DNA from: Gammaproteobacteria bacterium
GTDB taxonomy: Bacteria; Pseudomonadota; Gammaproteobacteria; GRL18
DNA length: 64,000 nucleotides
Direction: 5' to 3'
Assembly: GCA_016744375.1 (NCBI GenBank)
Contig: JADGEM010000016.1
Location: forward strand, 1-64,000
The position numbers and the translations under genes are program-made. The notes under the pieces are model-generated. The model saw nothing but the letters and a program-made list of their open reading frames with translations, did no database searches and was not told the DNA's origin. Within the stretch, counting starts at the first letter, position 1. The number at the start of each line of letters is the position of its first letter. Of the stretch, positions 24,598 through 34,925 are shown piece by piece.

Positions 24598-25512
24598 ATG
24601 GATATTCCATCAATTGAAACATTTTTAAGTGTTGCAAAAAAACAATCATTTTCTCAAACTGCGGAGTCTTTGTATCTCACTCAACCAGCAATAAGCAAAA
24701 GAATTGCTTCTTTAGAAAGTGAATTAAATTGTAAATTATTTGATCGGATCAAAAAGAAAATTATTCTTACTGATGCTGGGCGCTTATTTCTTCCTCGTGC
24801 ACAAAATATTATTAATGAACTAAAAGCAGGAAAAAACTCGCTTGCTGAAATGGGTGGGGTCATATCCGGTGAGTTGTCTATGGCAACCAGCCACCATATT
24901 GGTCTGCACCATCTTCCCCCAATCTTAAAGCAATATGTTAACGAATACCCTAAGGTTAATTTAAAACTGGATTTTATGAATTCTGAATCAGCTTGTATGG
25001 CAGTTGAAAATGCTGAAATTGAAGTGGCTGTCATTACCCTGCCCAATGATCCGGTTCCCTTTCTTAATCAAGTGGCGATATGGTCTGACCCAATGACAAT
25101 TGCTGTTAACAATAATCACCCTTTGCTTAAATCCATAGCAAAAAATCCAAGCTATAAAATATCAAATGAAATAGAATTTAATAAAGAATACCTTAAAGAA
25201 CTGTCACAATACCCTGTTATATTACCTGAAAAAGGCACCTATACCAGAGAATTACTGGATGAGTATTTTCATAAGTTTGACTTAAATCTTCATGTTAAAT
25301 TGTCGAATAATTATTTAGAGACAATTAAAATGATGGTCAGTGTTGGTCTAGGTTGGAGTGTTTTGCCAAAAACACTTTTTGATGACACATTAACTGCAGT
25401 AAAAACAAAGCGCTTTACCGCAAGTCGTTTTCTCGGAATTGTCACCCATAAAAACCGCTCCCTTTCACCCGCAGCTCAAAAAATGGTCAATTTGATCACA
25501 AAATCACAATAA
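24598..25512 (+). CDS. LysR-family transcriptional regulator, divergent from leuCDB
   Basis: SIETFLSVAKKQSFSQTAESLYLTQPAISKRIASLE HTH; start set at MDIPSIETF. Confidence 0.93.
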   Translation: MDIPSIETFLSVAKKQSFSQTAESLYLTQPAISKRIASLESELNCKLFDRIKKKIILTDAGRLFLPRAQNIINELKAGKNSLAEMGGVISGELSMATSHHIGLHHLPPILKQYVNEYPKVNLKLDFMNSESACMAVENAEIEVAVITLPNDPVPFLNQVAIWSDPMTIAVNNNHPLLKSIAKNPSYKISNEIEFNKEYLKELSQYPVILPEKGTYTRELLDEYFHKFDLNLHVKLSNNYLETIKMMVSVGLGWSVLPKTLFDDTLTAVKTKRFTASRFLGIVTHKNRSLSPAAQKMVNLITKSQ

Positions 25513-25599
25513 AGCTCATATTTCTGTTACATCAATGCTATTGCTATTAGTAGAGTGATCCAGGCGCTCAAACTCCTGGATTTCATGAAAACTGCATTT

Positions 25600-26289
25600 T
25601 TACTTTTTCTTCCATTTTCCTGAATTAGATTGATACATCCATCCAGCAGAAATTTTATTTATCCATGTTTTACTGAATGTCTTCTGAATGTCTGACTTCC
25701 ATTCAGGATGCCCATTAGCTGATGCAATCTCTGAGTACAGGGCTAAACGATCGTTATTTTCTGATTTAATTAATTTCTTGACTGTAGATTTTTGTTTAAT
25801 AGACAAGCCAGAATGACTGACACTGGCAATCAAACCGTTATTAGTAAAACCAACCGCACCTGAATTATAATAAGGGCGAAGTTTTGCTTGCCTTTTTTCC
25901 ATGCTCTTTCGAATTGAACGGATTTTTGGCGAATCAATGGAAATATTTGCCTGCCCCGCTTCAGCAACTGGAATAACAAAATTGACAATAGCCAATAGTG
26001 CACTTGTGGGTAATGCTTGTTGATGTTCAAGATAATCAGGCTCTAACCATCCTTGAGTCTTATTAATATCCCCATCAGAATTTTTCTTGTGTTCAATGTC
26101 TGACTCACCAGAATGTAAGACATCATCAACAATTTGTTCTGCTACCTTTTCTGCTGCAGCAGCAGGAAAATAAATATTGATGGTGACACAGGATATAACG
26201 GTTAAACTGAGCAACGCGATAGAGAAAAATCGAGAATAAACATCTTTATTCAGGAAAGAGGGATTTAATAATAAATCATTCGTTTTCAT
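25600..26289 (-). CDS. YdbL-like (DUF1318) protein with N-terminal lipoprotein/YnbE-like segment
   Basis: Cys-VTINIYFPAAAAEKVAEQIVDDV near N-terminus and DUF1318-like C-terminus ending NSGKWKKK; downstream of YdbH-like gene. Confidence 0.7.
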   Translation of the reverse strand: MKTNDLLLNPSFLNKDVYSRFFSIALLSLTVISCVTINIYFPAAAAEKVAEQIVDDVLHSGESDIEHKKNSDGDINKTQGWLEPDYLEHQQALPTSALLAIVNFVIPVAEAGQANISIDSPKIRSIRKSMEKRQAKLRPYYNSGAVGFTNNGLIASVSHSGLSIKQKSTVKKLIKSENNDRLALYSEIASANGHPEWKSDIQKTFSKTWINKISAGWMYQSNSGKWKKK

Positions 26290-26426
26290 ATTTTCAACCT
26301 TTTTAAACGTAATTTTGAGTCAGGTTACCATGAACCCGTTACAGAACAAGTACTTGATATGAAGTGTGGCATATTGCAACTGAATAACAGCTGAATAAGT
26401 GATTGATAAGCCTTCAGCTGGCATAA

Positions 26427-28673
26427 TTATTCTATTACTGCTTCATTTGCCAGCTGAATGGCTTTAAGTCGAGAAGTTAATACTCCCCAGTTAACCTTGC
26501 GCTGAAACCCCATCACATCAATTCTTGGAATACCGCCGCCTTTTACAATATAGTAACTATTACCCTTGGCTTCAACACCTGACATATGACAAATATTATT
26601 CTTAAGTCTACAACTTAAACCAATCTTATCATAGCGAAAGGTTTCAAAAAAACTCAAAAAACTTCGAGATAATAGACCTGAAGCACCACCAAGACTGGAT
26701 AAATTATCAATGGCCCTCTGACTGATACGATGGCTGCTATTATCGTTCTCCGGTGTACGAATATAGGCATCAAAAGCAACGGGTTCCCAGGCATCTAATT
26801 CTAAAGCATTCAGCTTCCCTTCTACCCTACCGTTAATTTCACCAAAATTATAAGTATTGGTTAACGATTTAAGATTGAGATTAATCAGATCGATGTTAGC
26901 AAATAATTGCGCATAATCCTGGAGAGGTTCTTCAACTTTTAAATCTTTAATAATAATTGTGCCATCGAAAACTTGCAGCATCATTGCTCCTCCAATTCGA
27001 AGGTATTTTTCATTATAGGTTGTTGAAGGAATAACCGCAGAGAGTGTACCGTCAAGCAATGGCCATTCAAAGTGTTGTGATAACAGAGCTAAAGAAACGG
27101 GTTTAATCATGCCATCGATGGTCAGTGTTAAACTATTAATACCTGAATTATCAGGTGTTTCAGATTTGAATTTATTAGATTTTGGATCTTGTGATTCATA
27201 TAGTTGAGTCGAAAAAAGATGTGAGACTTCCAGACTATTAATATGAAGTGCTCCATCAAATATGGGAATATCAGTTTCTTTAAGCAGTTTCAGATAATCA
27301 TTATGCAGTATAAACTGAAATTTAGAATGCCCTAATGGTAATTCATTCAATGTGAGTTCCTGCCATGATAATTGACTGGGTTCTATAGTCTCTTTTATTT
27401 GATTGTCATTATTCCAAAATACACTGCCATTAAGATCAATTAATGAAATTTGGTTATTTAAAGCCAGAGAAAAATCTTTAAAATGTGCATCAATCTTATA
27501 AGTGTTTTTTTTCTGTTCTAAATTAGAACTAAAATAAGCATTGAGTTCACCTTCCAGGATTAGAGCTTCATAATCAGTACCTGAGAGAATATTAGCCAGA
27601 TATGTTTTGTTGAACAAAGACAGATTACTGACGTTTATTTTCGAGTCAATATGATGAATTTTTAATTTATTATTAATGGCAATTTGACCTTGAGTTTCAA
27701 ATAAAAAAATCCCCTTCGAATTCAATGTTAGTTGCGAAATATCTATTATATTCTTTTGTTTTAAATTAAAATTAGTTCTAAGCCTTTCATTGCCATTAAA
27801 GGCAACATAGGTATCATCTTGTAAAACCTCACCACCGAGCGAATCTATCACCAATGCTATCTTTTGTACGTTATGTGAAATTGAATTGAGACTAAGATCA
27901 AAATTAAATTTTAGTTCCTCTGCCAGATTTTCACCATATTGATAATGAACATGTTCAACTTTTCCCTTAAGTTGCAAAGTATTCATTTTACCTTTATCTG
28001 TATCAGATAATGCAAGTATCCCTCCAGACCGACCGGTTAAACTTAAAATGCCCCCAGCACTTTCAAGCATAGCAATAAAATCATTCATTTTTTCCTGATA
28101 AAAATATGATTTTATATAACCAGATAAAAATTTATATTCCAGATTTTTTAGATTAAAATTTGACTGCCATTTATTCTTAACACGGTTAAAGTTTAATGAT
28201 AAAGAACCATGACCCAAATTTATATTTTGCACTGACAGGCTTAGAATGTCATTTTCAGAGTTATAAACAAATGATAAGTCTGCTGCAGTACCTTTCTGTT
28301 CAAAAAGACCATTAAAAAATAATTTCCCTCTATGGCACTCAAAATTATTAAGATCAAACACAAATTTCTGACAGGTGAAATTAAGAGATCTTATTGCTTT
28401 ATATGGCTTGGGTAGTTTAAGTTTAGAAAGATCTATCTTGAACTTAACCGGCTTAAAGGTTAAATCCATTATCACAGACAACTGGTTTAATTTTAATTGT
28501 TCTAAGAGCTCATTTTTAGGTTTTGGAAAAGAATTTTTATTCTGAGGTTGTGATAATAACGACTCAAACGTCATCTGTCCCATGGAAAATTCAATACTAT
28601 CAATGGCAGCAGCATGCTTGGAAATGAGAAGGCAGGAGATGATAATAAGACAATAACACTTAAGCGAATTCAT
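26427..28673 (-). CDS. ydbH: YdbH-like AsmA/TamB-superfamily protein
   Basis: 748 aa exported, beta-rich; C-terminal GGGIPRIDVMGFQRKVNWGVLTSRLKAI. Confidence 0.7.
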   Translation of the reverse strand: MNSLKCYCLIIISCLLISKHAAAIDSIEFSMGQMTFESLLSQPQNKNSFPKPKNELLEQLKLNQLSVIMDLTFKPVKFKIDLSKLKLPKPYKAIRSLNFTCQKFVFDLNNFECHRGKLFFNGLFEQKGTAADLSFVYNSENDILSLSVQNINLGHGSLSLNFNRVKNKWQSNFNLKNLEYKFLSGYIKSYFYQEKMNDFIAMLESAGGILSLTGRSGGILALSDTDKGKMNTLQLKGKVEHVHYQYGENLAEELKFNFDLSLNSISHNVQKIALVIDSLGGEVLQDDTYVAFNGNERLRTNFNLKQKNIIDISQLTLNSKGIFLFETQGQIAINNKLKIHHIDSKINVSNLSLFNKTYLANILSGTDYEALILEGELNAYFSSNLEQKKNTYKIDAHFKDFSLALNNQISLIDLNGSVFWNNDNQIKETIEPSQLSWQELTLNELPLGHSKFQFILHNDYLKLLKETDIPIFDGALHINSLEVSHLFSTQLYESQDPKSNKFKSETPDNSGINSLTLTIDGMIKPVSLALLSQHFEWPLLDGTLSAVIPSTTYNEKYLRIGGAMMLQVFDGTIIIKDLKVEEPLQDYAQLFANIDLINLNLKSLTNTYNFGEINGRVEGKLNALELDAWEPVAFDAYIRTPENDNSSHRISQRAIDNLSSLGGASGLLSRSFLSFFETFRYDKIGLSCRLKNNICHMSGVEAKGNSYYIVKGGGIPRIDVMGFQRKVNWGVLTSRLKAIQLANEAVIE

Positions 28674-28721
28674 TCGCTTAACCCCTGAAACAACAAGTAA
28701 AGACTAAAAGAAAAGACATCG

Positions 28722-29612
28722 TTAAGCCGGAAAGACACCAGTGGAAAGGTAACGATCACCCCGGTCGCATATAATTGCAACTATAGTCGCATTCTCAACT
28801 GTTTTTGATAATTCGAGTGCAGCGGCAACCGCACCTCCAGATGACACACCGGCAAAAATACCTTCTTTAGCCGCCAGTTGTCTGACAGTTTCTTCTGCAT
28901 CTATTTGACTCACAGAGATTAATTGATCAACTTCATCAGGATGGTAGATTGTAGGAAGGTATTCTTCCGGCCAACAACGTATCCCCGGGATCTTGGCACC
29001 ATCTTCTGGCTGGACACCAACGATGCATACTTCAGGTTTTTTTTCTTTTAGAAAACGGGCTGTTCCCATGATCGTTCCAGTTGTCCCCATGGCACTCACA
29101 AAGTGGGTAATCTCTCCATCAGTATCACGCCAGATTTCTGGCCCTGTTCCAAAATAATGCGCAACCGGATTATCTGAGTTGGAAAATTGGTCGAGTACAA
29201 TCCCTTCGTCTTTATCTTCCATTTGTCGGGACAGATCAATTGCTGCTTCCATGCTGCCTTCTGCAGGTGTGAGTATAATTTCAGCCCCAAAGGCCTTCAT
29301 ACAACCCCGTCGCTCTTCACTCATATTATCGGGCATAATCAAGATCATCTTATAACCCTTAATAGCAGCAGCCATTGCCAATGCAATCCCGGTATTTCCA
29401 CTGGTTGCCTCTATAAGAGTGTCGCCTGGCTTGATATCCCCGCGCTGTTCTGCACGTGAGATCATACTCAGGGCAGGTCTGTCTTTCACTGAACCGGCTG
29501 GATTATTGCCCTCCAATTTGACTAAAATCTGGTTGCTGGTTTGACCAGGTAAACGTTGAAGCCTGACAAGGGGGGTATTGCCGACAAACTGTTCAATCGT
29601 AGGATATTTCAT
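28722..29612 (-). CDS. cysM: Cysteine synthase B
   Basis: 296 aa; EGNNPAGSVKDRPA, EATSGNTGIALA. Confidence 0.95.
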   Translation of the reverse strand: MKYPTIEQFVGNTPLVRLQRLPGQTSNQILVKLEGNNPAGSVKDRPALSMISRAEQRGDIKPGDTLIEATSGNTGIALAMAAAIKGYKMILIMPDNMSEERRGCMKAFGAEIILTPAEGSMEAAIDLSRQMEDKDEGIVLDQFSNSDNPVAHYFGTGPEIWRDTDGEITHFVSAMGTTGTIMGTARFLKEKKPEVCIVGVQPEDGAKIPGIRCWPEEYLPTIYHPDEVDQLISVSQIDAEETVRQLAAKEGIFAGVSSGGAVAAALELSKTVENATIVAIICDRGDRYLSTGVFPA

Positions 29613-29849
29613 TGTTTTCCATAATATTTATTGTGTGAATGCCTGTTTTTTATCAAAAATCAGGAATTATTTTTATATTATAGCAAATAAAGGAAATTTT
29701 AATCTCACCATGTACTAAATTAAAAAATGTTGCTGAATCATGGGGTAACATAAATAAAGGATCTTTGACCTTTATGGTGATAAAAGGTGATTTATGATAT
29801 ATTTACAACGTCTTGAAGTTTTAAATTGTTCGGTCTTTTAGGAGTGTAA

Positions 29850-30188
29850 ATGTCTGAAATCCTGCCCATACTTGATCATCAAAAAGCCATTAAACTTGTT
29901 TCAGGAAACAAGAAGCTGGCTGATGATTTACTAGCAATGTTAATTAAAGAATTACCGGATTATAAGCTGACAATAGAGATTGAGTTTAAAAATAAAAACA
30001 AACAGGCATTGCGTGATATTATCCATAAAATTCATGGAGGGCTTCGTTATCTGGGTGCCCCCGCTCTTATGGGCATAATTAGTCAAACTGATGTTGAATT
30101 ATTTAACTTATCGGATAAGCAATTAGAAGCCAATATTGAAAAAATCTATTATGAGGTTGATCGACTGCTTGAAGAAGAAAGCTATTAA
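29850..30188 (+). CDS. Stand-alone histidine phosphotransfer (Hpt) domain protein
   Basis: 112 aa; IIHKIHGGLRYLGAPAL resembles the BarA Hpt core. Confidence 0.85.
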   Translation: MSEILPILDHQKAIKLVSGNKKLADDLLAMLIKELPDYKLTIEIEFKNKNKQALRDIIHKIHGGLRYLGAPALMGIISQTDVELFNLSDKQLEANIEKIYYEVDRLLEEESY

Positions 30189-30283
30189 AGTTCATCATGT
30201 TATGGCAATCTTCAAGTATCAACATTAAGTGTTATTTTTCATGCTAAAATTTTTAATTACATCTATTAATGCAACCCCGGATC

Positions 30284-30808
30284 TTATCGAGCAACTCCAC
30301 TTATTATCTCAATTTTCCATTTGAAATTAGTCGCATCAGCCAGTTTGTCTTCACTTAGTAAAAGATAACTTTCAACCTTCCTTGTCTGTTGAGAGGCTAA
30401 TCGTATGTCTATTTTATGTTGTTTTTCTAATATAAACTCACACTCAGTAAACCTTGTTTCATTTTGAGTATCAAATGAATCCGGGCATTTAAAAAATTTT
30501 ATATTTAGAATAATAGAGCGAAGAAAATAACGTTGAGAATTATTTTGTATTTCACTGGTTAGTTTATAATAATTACCATAAGATAAACTGTGAGAAAAAC
30601 CTGATGACGTTATTTGCTCTACCGGGATTAAGCTTCTTTTCTTCTCAACCCGTTCATCCTTTTGGAAATAAAAAAAAGTCGATGCCATAATCAGCACAAT
30701 GGAAAAACCAATCATGATTTCCCCAAACACAGGTTTCTTTACGGTTATATAAGCCAGCAAGAATACAACAATGAGTGCAACTACAGCACCAATGATAAAT
30801 CCCATCAA
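30284..30808 (-). CDS. Uncharacterised membrane protein with two N-terminal TM segments
   Basis: 174 aa; two hydrophobic helices then a soluble region containing two Cys. Confidence 0.5.
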   Translation of the reverse strand: MMGFIIGAVVALIVVFLLAYITVKKPVFGEIMIGFSIVLIMASTFFYFQKDERVEKKRSLIPVEQITSSGFSHSLSYGNYYKLTSEIQNNSQRYFLRSIILNIKFFKCPDSFDTQNETRFTECEFILEKQHKIDIRLASQQTRKVESYLLLSEDKLADATNFKWKIEIISGVAR

Positions 30809-30835
30809 ATGACTCCAATTATATTTTATAAAACT

Positions 30836-31903
30836 CTATGAATCTGGCTGATTGACACGACGTTGTTGTACAGCACTGGATAATTTCGTTAAAACGTCAA
30901 AACCATCATCCCAATTGATGCAGGCATCTGTAATGCTTTGACCATAGACAAGATCTTCCTTATTAACACAATTTTGACGGTCTTCAACAAGATGACTTTC
31001 TATCATGGTTCCAACAATTCGATGTTCACCTTCAGATATTTGTTGTGAAATATTTTCTGCAACATCAAGCTGTTTTTTAAAAACTTTCTGGCTATTAGCA
31101 TGGCTGAGGTCAATCATTAAATTCGGTTTTAATGAAGAATCAATCATTTCAATTGAGACTGCATCTACATGGGATGCATCGTAATTTGGTTCGGCTCCAC
31201 CACGTAAAATAATATGGCAATCATCATTGCCTGATGTAGAAAAGATTGCTGATTTACCCTGTTTTGTAACAGACAAAAAAACATGTGGGCGGCTGGCTGA
31301 AGAGATGGCATCAATTGCAACCCGAACACCACCATCTGTCGCATTTTTAAAACCTACAGGGCATGATAACCCCGATGCTAACTCTCTATGAACCTGACTT
31401 TCTGTCGTTCGGGCACCGATGGCCCCCCAGCTGATCAAATCTGCAACATATTGAGGAGAAATGAGATCAAGGAACTCAGTTGCTGTTGGAACGCCCATAT
31501 CATTAACAGCGACTAATAACTCACGTGCAATACCGAGACCTTTATTAATTTCAAAGGAACCATCAAGTTCTGGATCATTAATTAAACCTTTCCATCCAAC
31601 TGTCGTGCGTGGTTTTTCAAAATAAACCCTCATGATAATCAATAAATCATCACTCAATTTTTCGCGGGCAGTTTTTAACAGGCGAGCGTACTCCATGGCA
31701 GACTTGGGATCATGAATCGAGCATGGACCAATAATAATGATCAACCGATCATCATTACCACTTAATATATTATGGATTGCTTGTCGAGTTTCAGAGACGG
31801 TTTTTTGAGCATTTTCTGTGCTAAGAAATTGTTTATGAATTTGTTCAGGCGCCACTACTTCAGTCATACCCTGAATGCGTAAATCATCCGTTATATTTGT
31901 CAT
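30836..31903 (-). CDS. 3-deoxy-7-phosphoheptulonate synthase, class I
   Basis: 355 aa; GPCSIHDPKSAMEYA, RVYFEKPRTTVGWKG, IDLSHANSQK. Confidence 0.96.
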   Translation of the reverse strand: MTNITDDLRIQGMTEVVAPEQIHKQFLSTENAQKTVSETRQAIHNILSGNDDRLIIIIGPCSIHDPKSAMEYARLLKTAREKLSDDLLIIMRVYFEKPRTTVGWKGLINDPELDGSFEINKGLGIARELLVAVNDMGVPTATEFLDLISPQYVADLISWGAIGARTTESQVHRELASGLSCPVGFKNATDGGVRVAIDAISSASRPHVFLSVTKQGKSAIFSTSGNDDCHIILRGGAEPNYDASHVDAVSIEMIDSSLKPNLMIDLSHANSQKVFKKQLDVAENISQQISEGEHRIVGTMIESHLVEDRQNCVNKEDLVYGQSITDACINWDDGFDVLTKLSSAVQQRRVNQPDS

Positions 31904-32025
31904 ACCGTCATTCCAGCAAACTCTCTTTATAAATGTAATTAAGTTTTCAATTATAACACACCATTACACGCTTTCATCATCAGGTATTATTAATTGATTG
32001 TATCCCTGAGCTAGCTGTCATAAAA

Positions 32026-32046
32026 AAACCGACATCAAGTCGGTTT
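32026..32046 (-). terminator. Rho-independent terminator downstream of rhodanese gene
   Basis: 8-bp stem AAACCGAC/GTCGGTTT with 5-nt loop, followed on the minus strand by a T run. Confidence 0.75.
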
Positions 32047-32084
32047 ATATTGAAGTGGAAGAAAAAAACTAAATAGTTTCATGA

Positions 32085-32516
32085 TTATTGATTAGAAACA
32101 ACCTTATCTCCCGCCTTTATCCAGCTTTTTATGCCTCTTTTCAGGTGATAAACCTGAGTATAACCTAATTTCTTATCTAAAAAGTTAGAAACTTGGCCAG
32201 TGCGGTTTCCTGAACGACATATCAGGATAAATTTTTCATTTTTGTTGGCAATTTTATCTAATGCAGACAGCCATTTTTCCATGTCATAGTTGCCACGGGA
32301 ATCAAAAAAAGTAAGAAGATGGCTATTTTTAACTACACCAGTGGATTTCCATTCATCAGGTCTGCGAATATCAATTAAAGGTACATTTTGTGCCATTAAT
32401 TGTTTCATTTGTTCATTGCTTAAATTCCCGACTTCAGCAGACACATTAGTGGATAAGACTATCGATGAAAATAATAATATCAGGATAAAAAAACGATTTA
32501 TTATACTTTTAAACAT
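32085..32516 (-). CDS. Exported single-domain rhodanese-like protein
   Basis: Signal-peptide-like MFKSIINRFFILILLFSSIVLSTNVSA; active-site loop CRSGNRTG. Confidence 0.85.
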   Translation of the reverse strand: MFKSIINRFFILILLFSSIVLSTNVSAEVGNLSNEQMKQLMAQNVPLIDIRRPDEWKSTGVVKNSHLLTFFDSRGNYDMEKWLSALDKIANKNEKFILICRSGNRTGQVSNFLDKKLGYTQVYHLKRGIKSWIKAGDKVVSNQ

Positions 32517-32769
32517 ATTAATACCTTTTAATCTGCACTTAAAGAACATTCATCGTAATTTTACCATACACTAATATTTGTTAGCAAAGAGGATTCTGTT
32601 AATAATAGCTATAGGTGAGTTATGTCACAAAAAAGTTTAAGAACGGCCTATAACGCCATACCTGTCATCAGTCGAAAAATCTTTCAATCGCTCGGAATAA
32701 TGGAAATCGAGAGTGTAGTTTAATATTTATATAATTAAACCCCTAATAGGCTTTAAACAGTAATACACT

Positions 32770-34350
32770 TTAATGCTCCCGAGTCTCAAGAAATTCAATT
32801 TCAGGCCAACGTTCCATTGTCAGGTTTAAATTCACCCGGGTCGGTGCAATGTAAGTTAAATCCCCACTACCATCAATTGCCAGGTTATCACTGAGTTTCT
32901 TCCTAAAGTCATTGAGCTTATTTTCATCCTCACAAGTAACCCAGCGTGCAGTTTGAACATTAACAGGTTCAAAATCACAGTCAACCTTATACTCACCTTT
33001 GAGACGCTCTCTGACCACATCAAACTGTAGAATGCCTACAGCACCAAGAATTAAATCGTTATTATTCATGGGTTTAAATAGTTGTGTTGCACCCTCTTCA
33101 CTCAATTGCTCAAGACCTTTCATCAGTGCTTTCATGCGCATAGGATCTTTAAGTCGAGCACGCCTGAAAAGTTCCGGTGCAAAGTTGGGAATTCCTGTAA
33201 ATTTCAGGTCTTCTCCCTGAGTAAAGGTATCCCCAATACGAATTGTGCCATGGTTATGTAAGCCAATGATATCACCAGAATAAGCCGTTTCAACATGATT
33301 TCGGTCCTGTGCCATGAAAGTAATGGCATTGGCAATCTGAATGTCTTTGTCAATTCTGACATGGCGCATTTTCATGCCCTTGGTATACTGTCCTGAACAA
33401 ATTCGCATAAAGGCCACTCGATCCCGATGTTGAGGATCCATATTTGCCTGAATTTTAAAAACAAATCCTGTCATCTTTTCTTCATCAGATTTAACCGTTC
33501 GGGTGGTAGTTGAACGATCCATTGGTGCAGGGGCATAGTCGACAAAAGCATCCAGCATTTCATCCACACCAAAGTTATTAATCGCTGAACCAAAGAAAAC
33601 GGGAGTCAATTCACCCGCTAAAAAAAGTTCGAGATCAAACTCATTACTTGCTCCCCGAACCAGTTCGACTTCTTCACGCAGTTCTTCAGCCTGCTCACCA
33701 ATAAGCTCATCCAGTTTTGGATTGTCTAGACCTTCAATGATATCCCCTTCCTGGATTTTACCTCCATGAGTCGCACTAAACATATGGACTTTATCATTGT
33801 AGAGATGGTAGACGCCTTTAAATCGTTTTCCCATACCAATGGGCCAGGTAATTGGTGCGCATCCAATTTTTAGCACATCTTCTACTTCATCCATGAGCTC
33901 AATGGGATCACGACCTTCCCTGTCAAGTTTGTTTATGAAGGTCAAAATCGGTGTATCCCTGAGACGGCATACTTCCATTAATTTAACCGTACGCAGCTCA
34001 ACGCCTTTAGCAACATCGATTACCATTAAAGCAGAGTCAACAGCCGTCAGTGTGCGATAGGTATCTTCAGAGAAGTCTTCATGCCCAGGTGTATCCAGAA
34101 GATTAATAGTGCATTCTTTATACGGAAACTGCATAACTGATGAAGTTACGGAGATACCACGCTCTTTTTCCATATCCATCCAGTCTGAGGTTGCATGCCT
34201 GGAGGCCTTGCGTCCTTTAACCGTACCAGCCATCTGGATGGCACCGCCATAAAGTAACAGTTTTTCAGTTAACGTTGTTTTACCAGCATCAGGGTGAGAA
34301 ATAATCGCAAATGTACGCCTGCGCCGTATTTCATCTAAAAATTCACTCAT
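32770..34350 (-). CDS. prfC: Peptide chain release factor 3
   Basis: 526 aa; [35 protein letters not shown]. Confidence 0.97.
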   Translation of the reverse strand: MSEFLDEIRRRRTFAIISHPDAGKTTLTEKLLLYGGAIQMAGTVKGRKASRHATSDWMDMEKERGISVTSSVMQFPYKECTINLLDTPGHEDFSEDTYRTLTAVDSALMVIDVAKGVELRTVKLMEVCRLRDTPILTFINKLDREGRDPIELMDEVEDVLKIGCAPITWPIGMGKRFKGVYHLYNDKVHMFSATHGGKIQEGDIIEGLDNPKLDELIGEQAEELREEVELVRGASNEFDLELFLAGELTPVFFGSAINNFGVDEMLDAFVDYAPAPMDRSTTTRTVKSDEEKMTGFVFKIQANMDPQHRDRVAFMRICSGQYTKGMKMRHVRIDKDIQIANAITFMAQDRNHVETAYSGDIIGLHNHGTIRIGDTFTQGEDLKFTGIPNFAPELFRRARLKDPMRMKALMKGLEQLSEEGATQLFKPMNNNDLILGAVGILQFDVVRERLKGEYKVDCDFEPVNVQTARWVTCEDENKLNDFRKKLSDNLAIDGSGDLTYIAPTRVNLNLTMERWPEIEFLETREH

Positions 34351-34439
34351 TTAATTTCCACATTTTTTTAATACAAAAAAGTCTTTAGCTTATGTCTTAA
34401 GCTTTTAGACTGTATGTTCTGTCTTCAATCTCTAAAAAG

Positions 34440-34925
34440 TTAACACCAGGCCAGTTCACAGGCAAAAATCTGCGCATCTTCTTTGCCATTTTTAGCTGGA
34501 TAATAGTTGTGGCGGATACCCAACTCGTTGAATCCCATACTTTCGTATAGATGGATAGCAGCATGATTGGATGCCCGAACTTCCAGATAAAGGGTTTTAC
34601 TGCCATTTTCTTGAGTATGTTTCATCAACCATTTTAACAAAGAACAACCATAGCCTTTGCCCTGATATTGAGGGTCAATGCAAAGGTTTAACAGGTGCAC
34701 TTCATCAAGCACAGTACTGTAAATAACATAACCACGGACCTCACAATTCACTTCATACACAAAACAATGGTATCCAACTCTTAAACAGTCAGACATAATT
34801 CCTGTAGTCCAGGGAAACTCATAAGCCTCAACCTCTATGGCCATCACTGGCTGAAGATCAAACTGTGTCATTTTGCGAATAAATTGTTCAAAACCCTGTT
34901 CTGAATCAGAAGTTTTGCGGGTCAT
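34440..34925 (-). CDS. rimI: Ribosomal protein S18-alanine N-acetyltransferase
   Basis: GNAT fold QYQGKGYGCSLLKWLM, LEVRASNHAAIHLYESMGFNELGIRHNYYP. Confidence 0.93.
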   Translation of the reverse strand: MTRKTSDSEQGFEQFIRKMTQFDLQPVMAIEVEAYEFPWTTGIMSDCLRVGYHCFVYEVNCEVRGYVIYSTVLDEVHLLNLCIDPQYQGKGYGCSLLKWLMKHTQENGSKTLYLEVRASNHAAIHLYESMGFNELGIRHNYYPAKNGKEDAQIFACELAWC

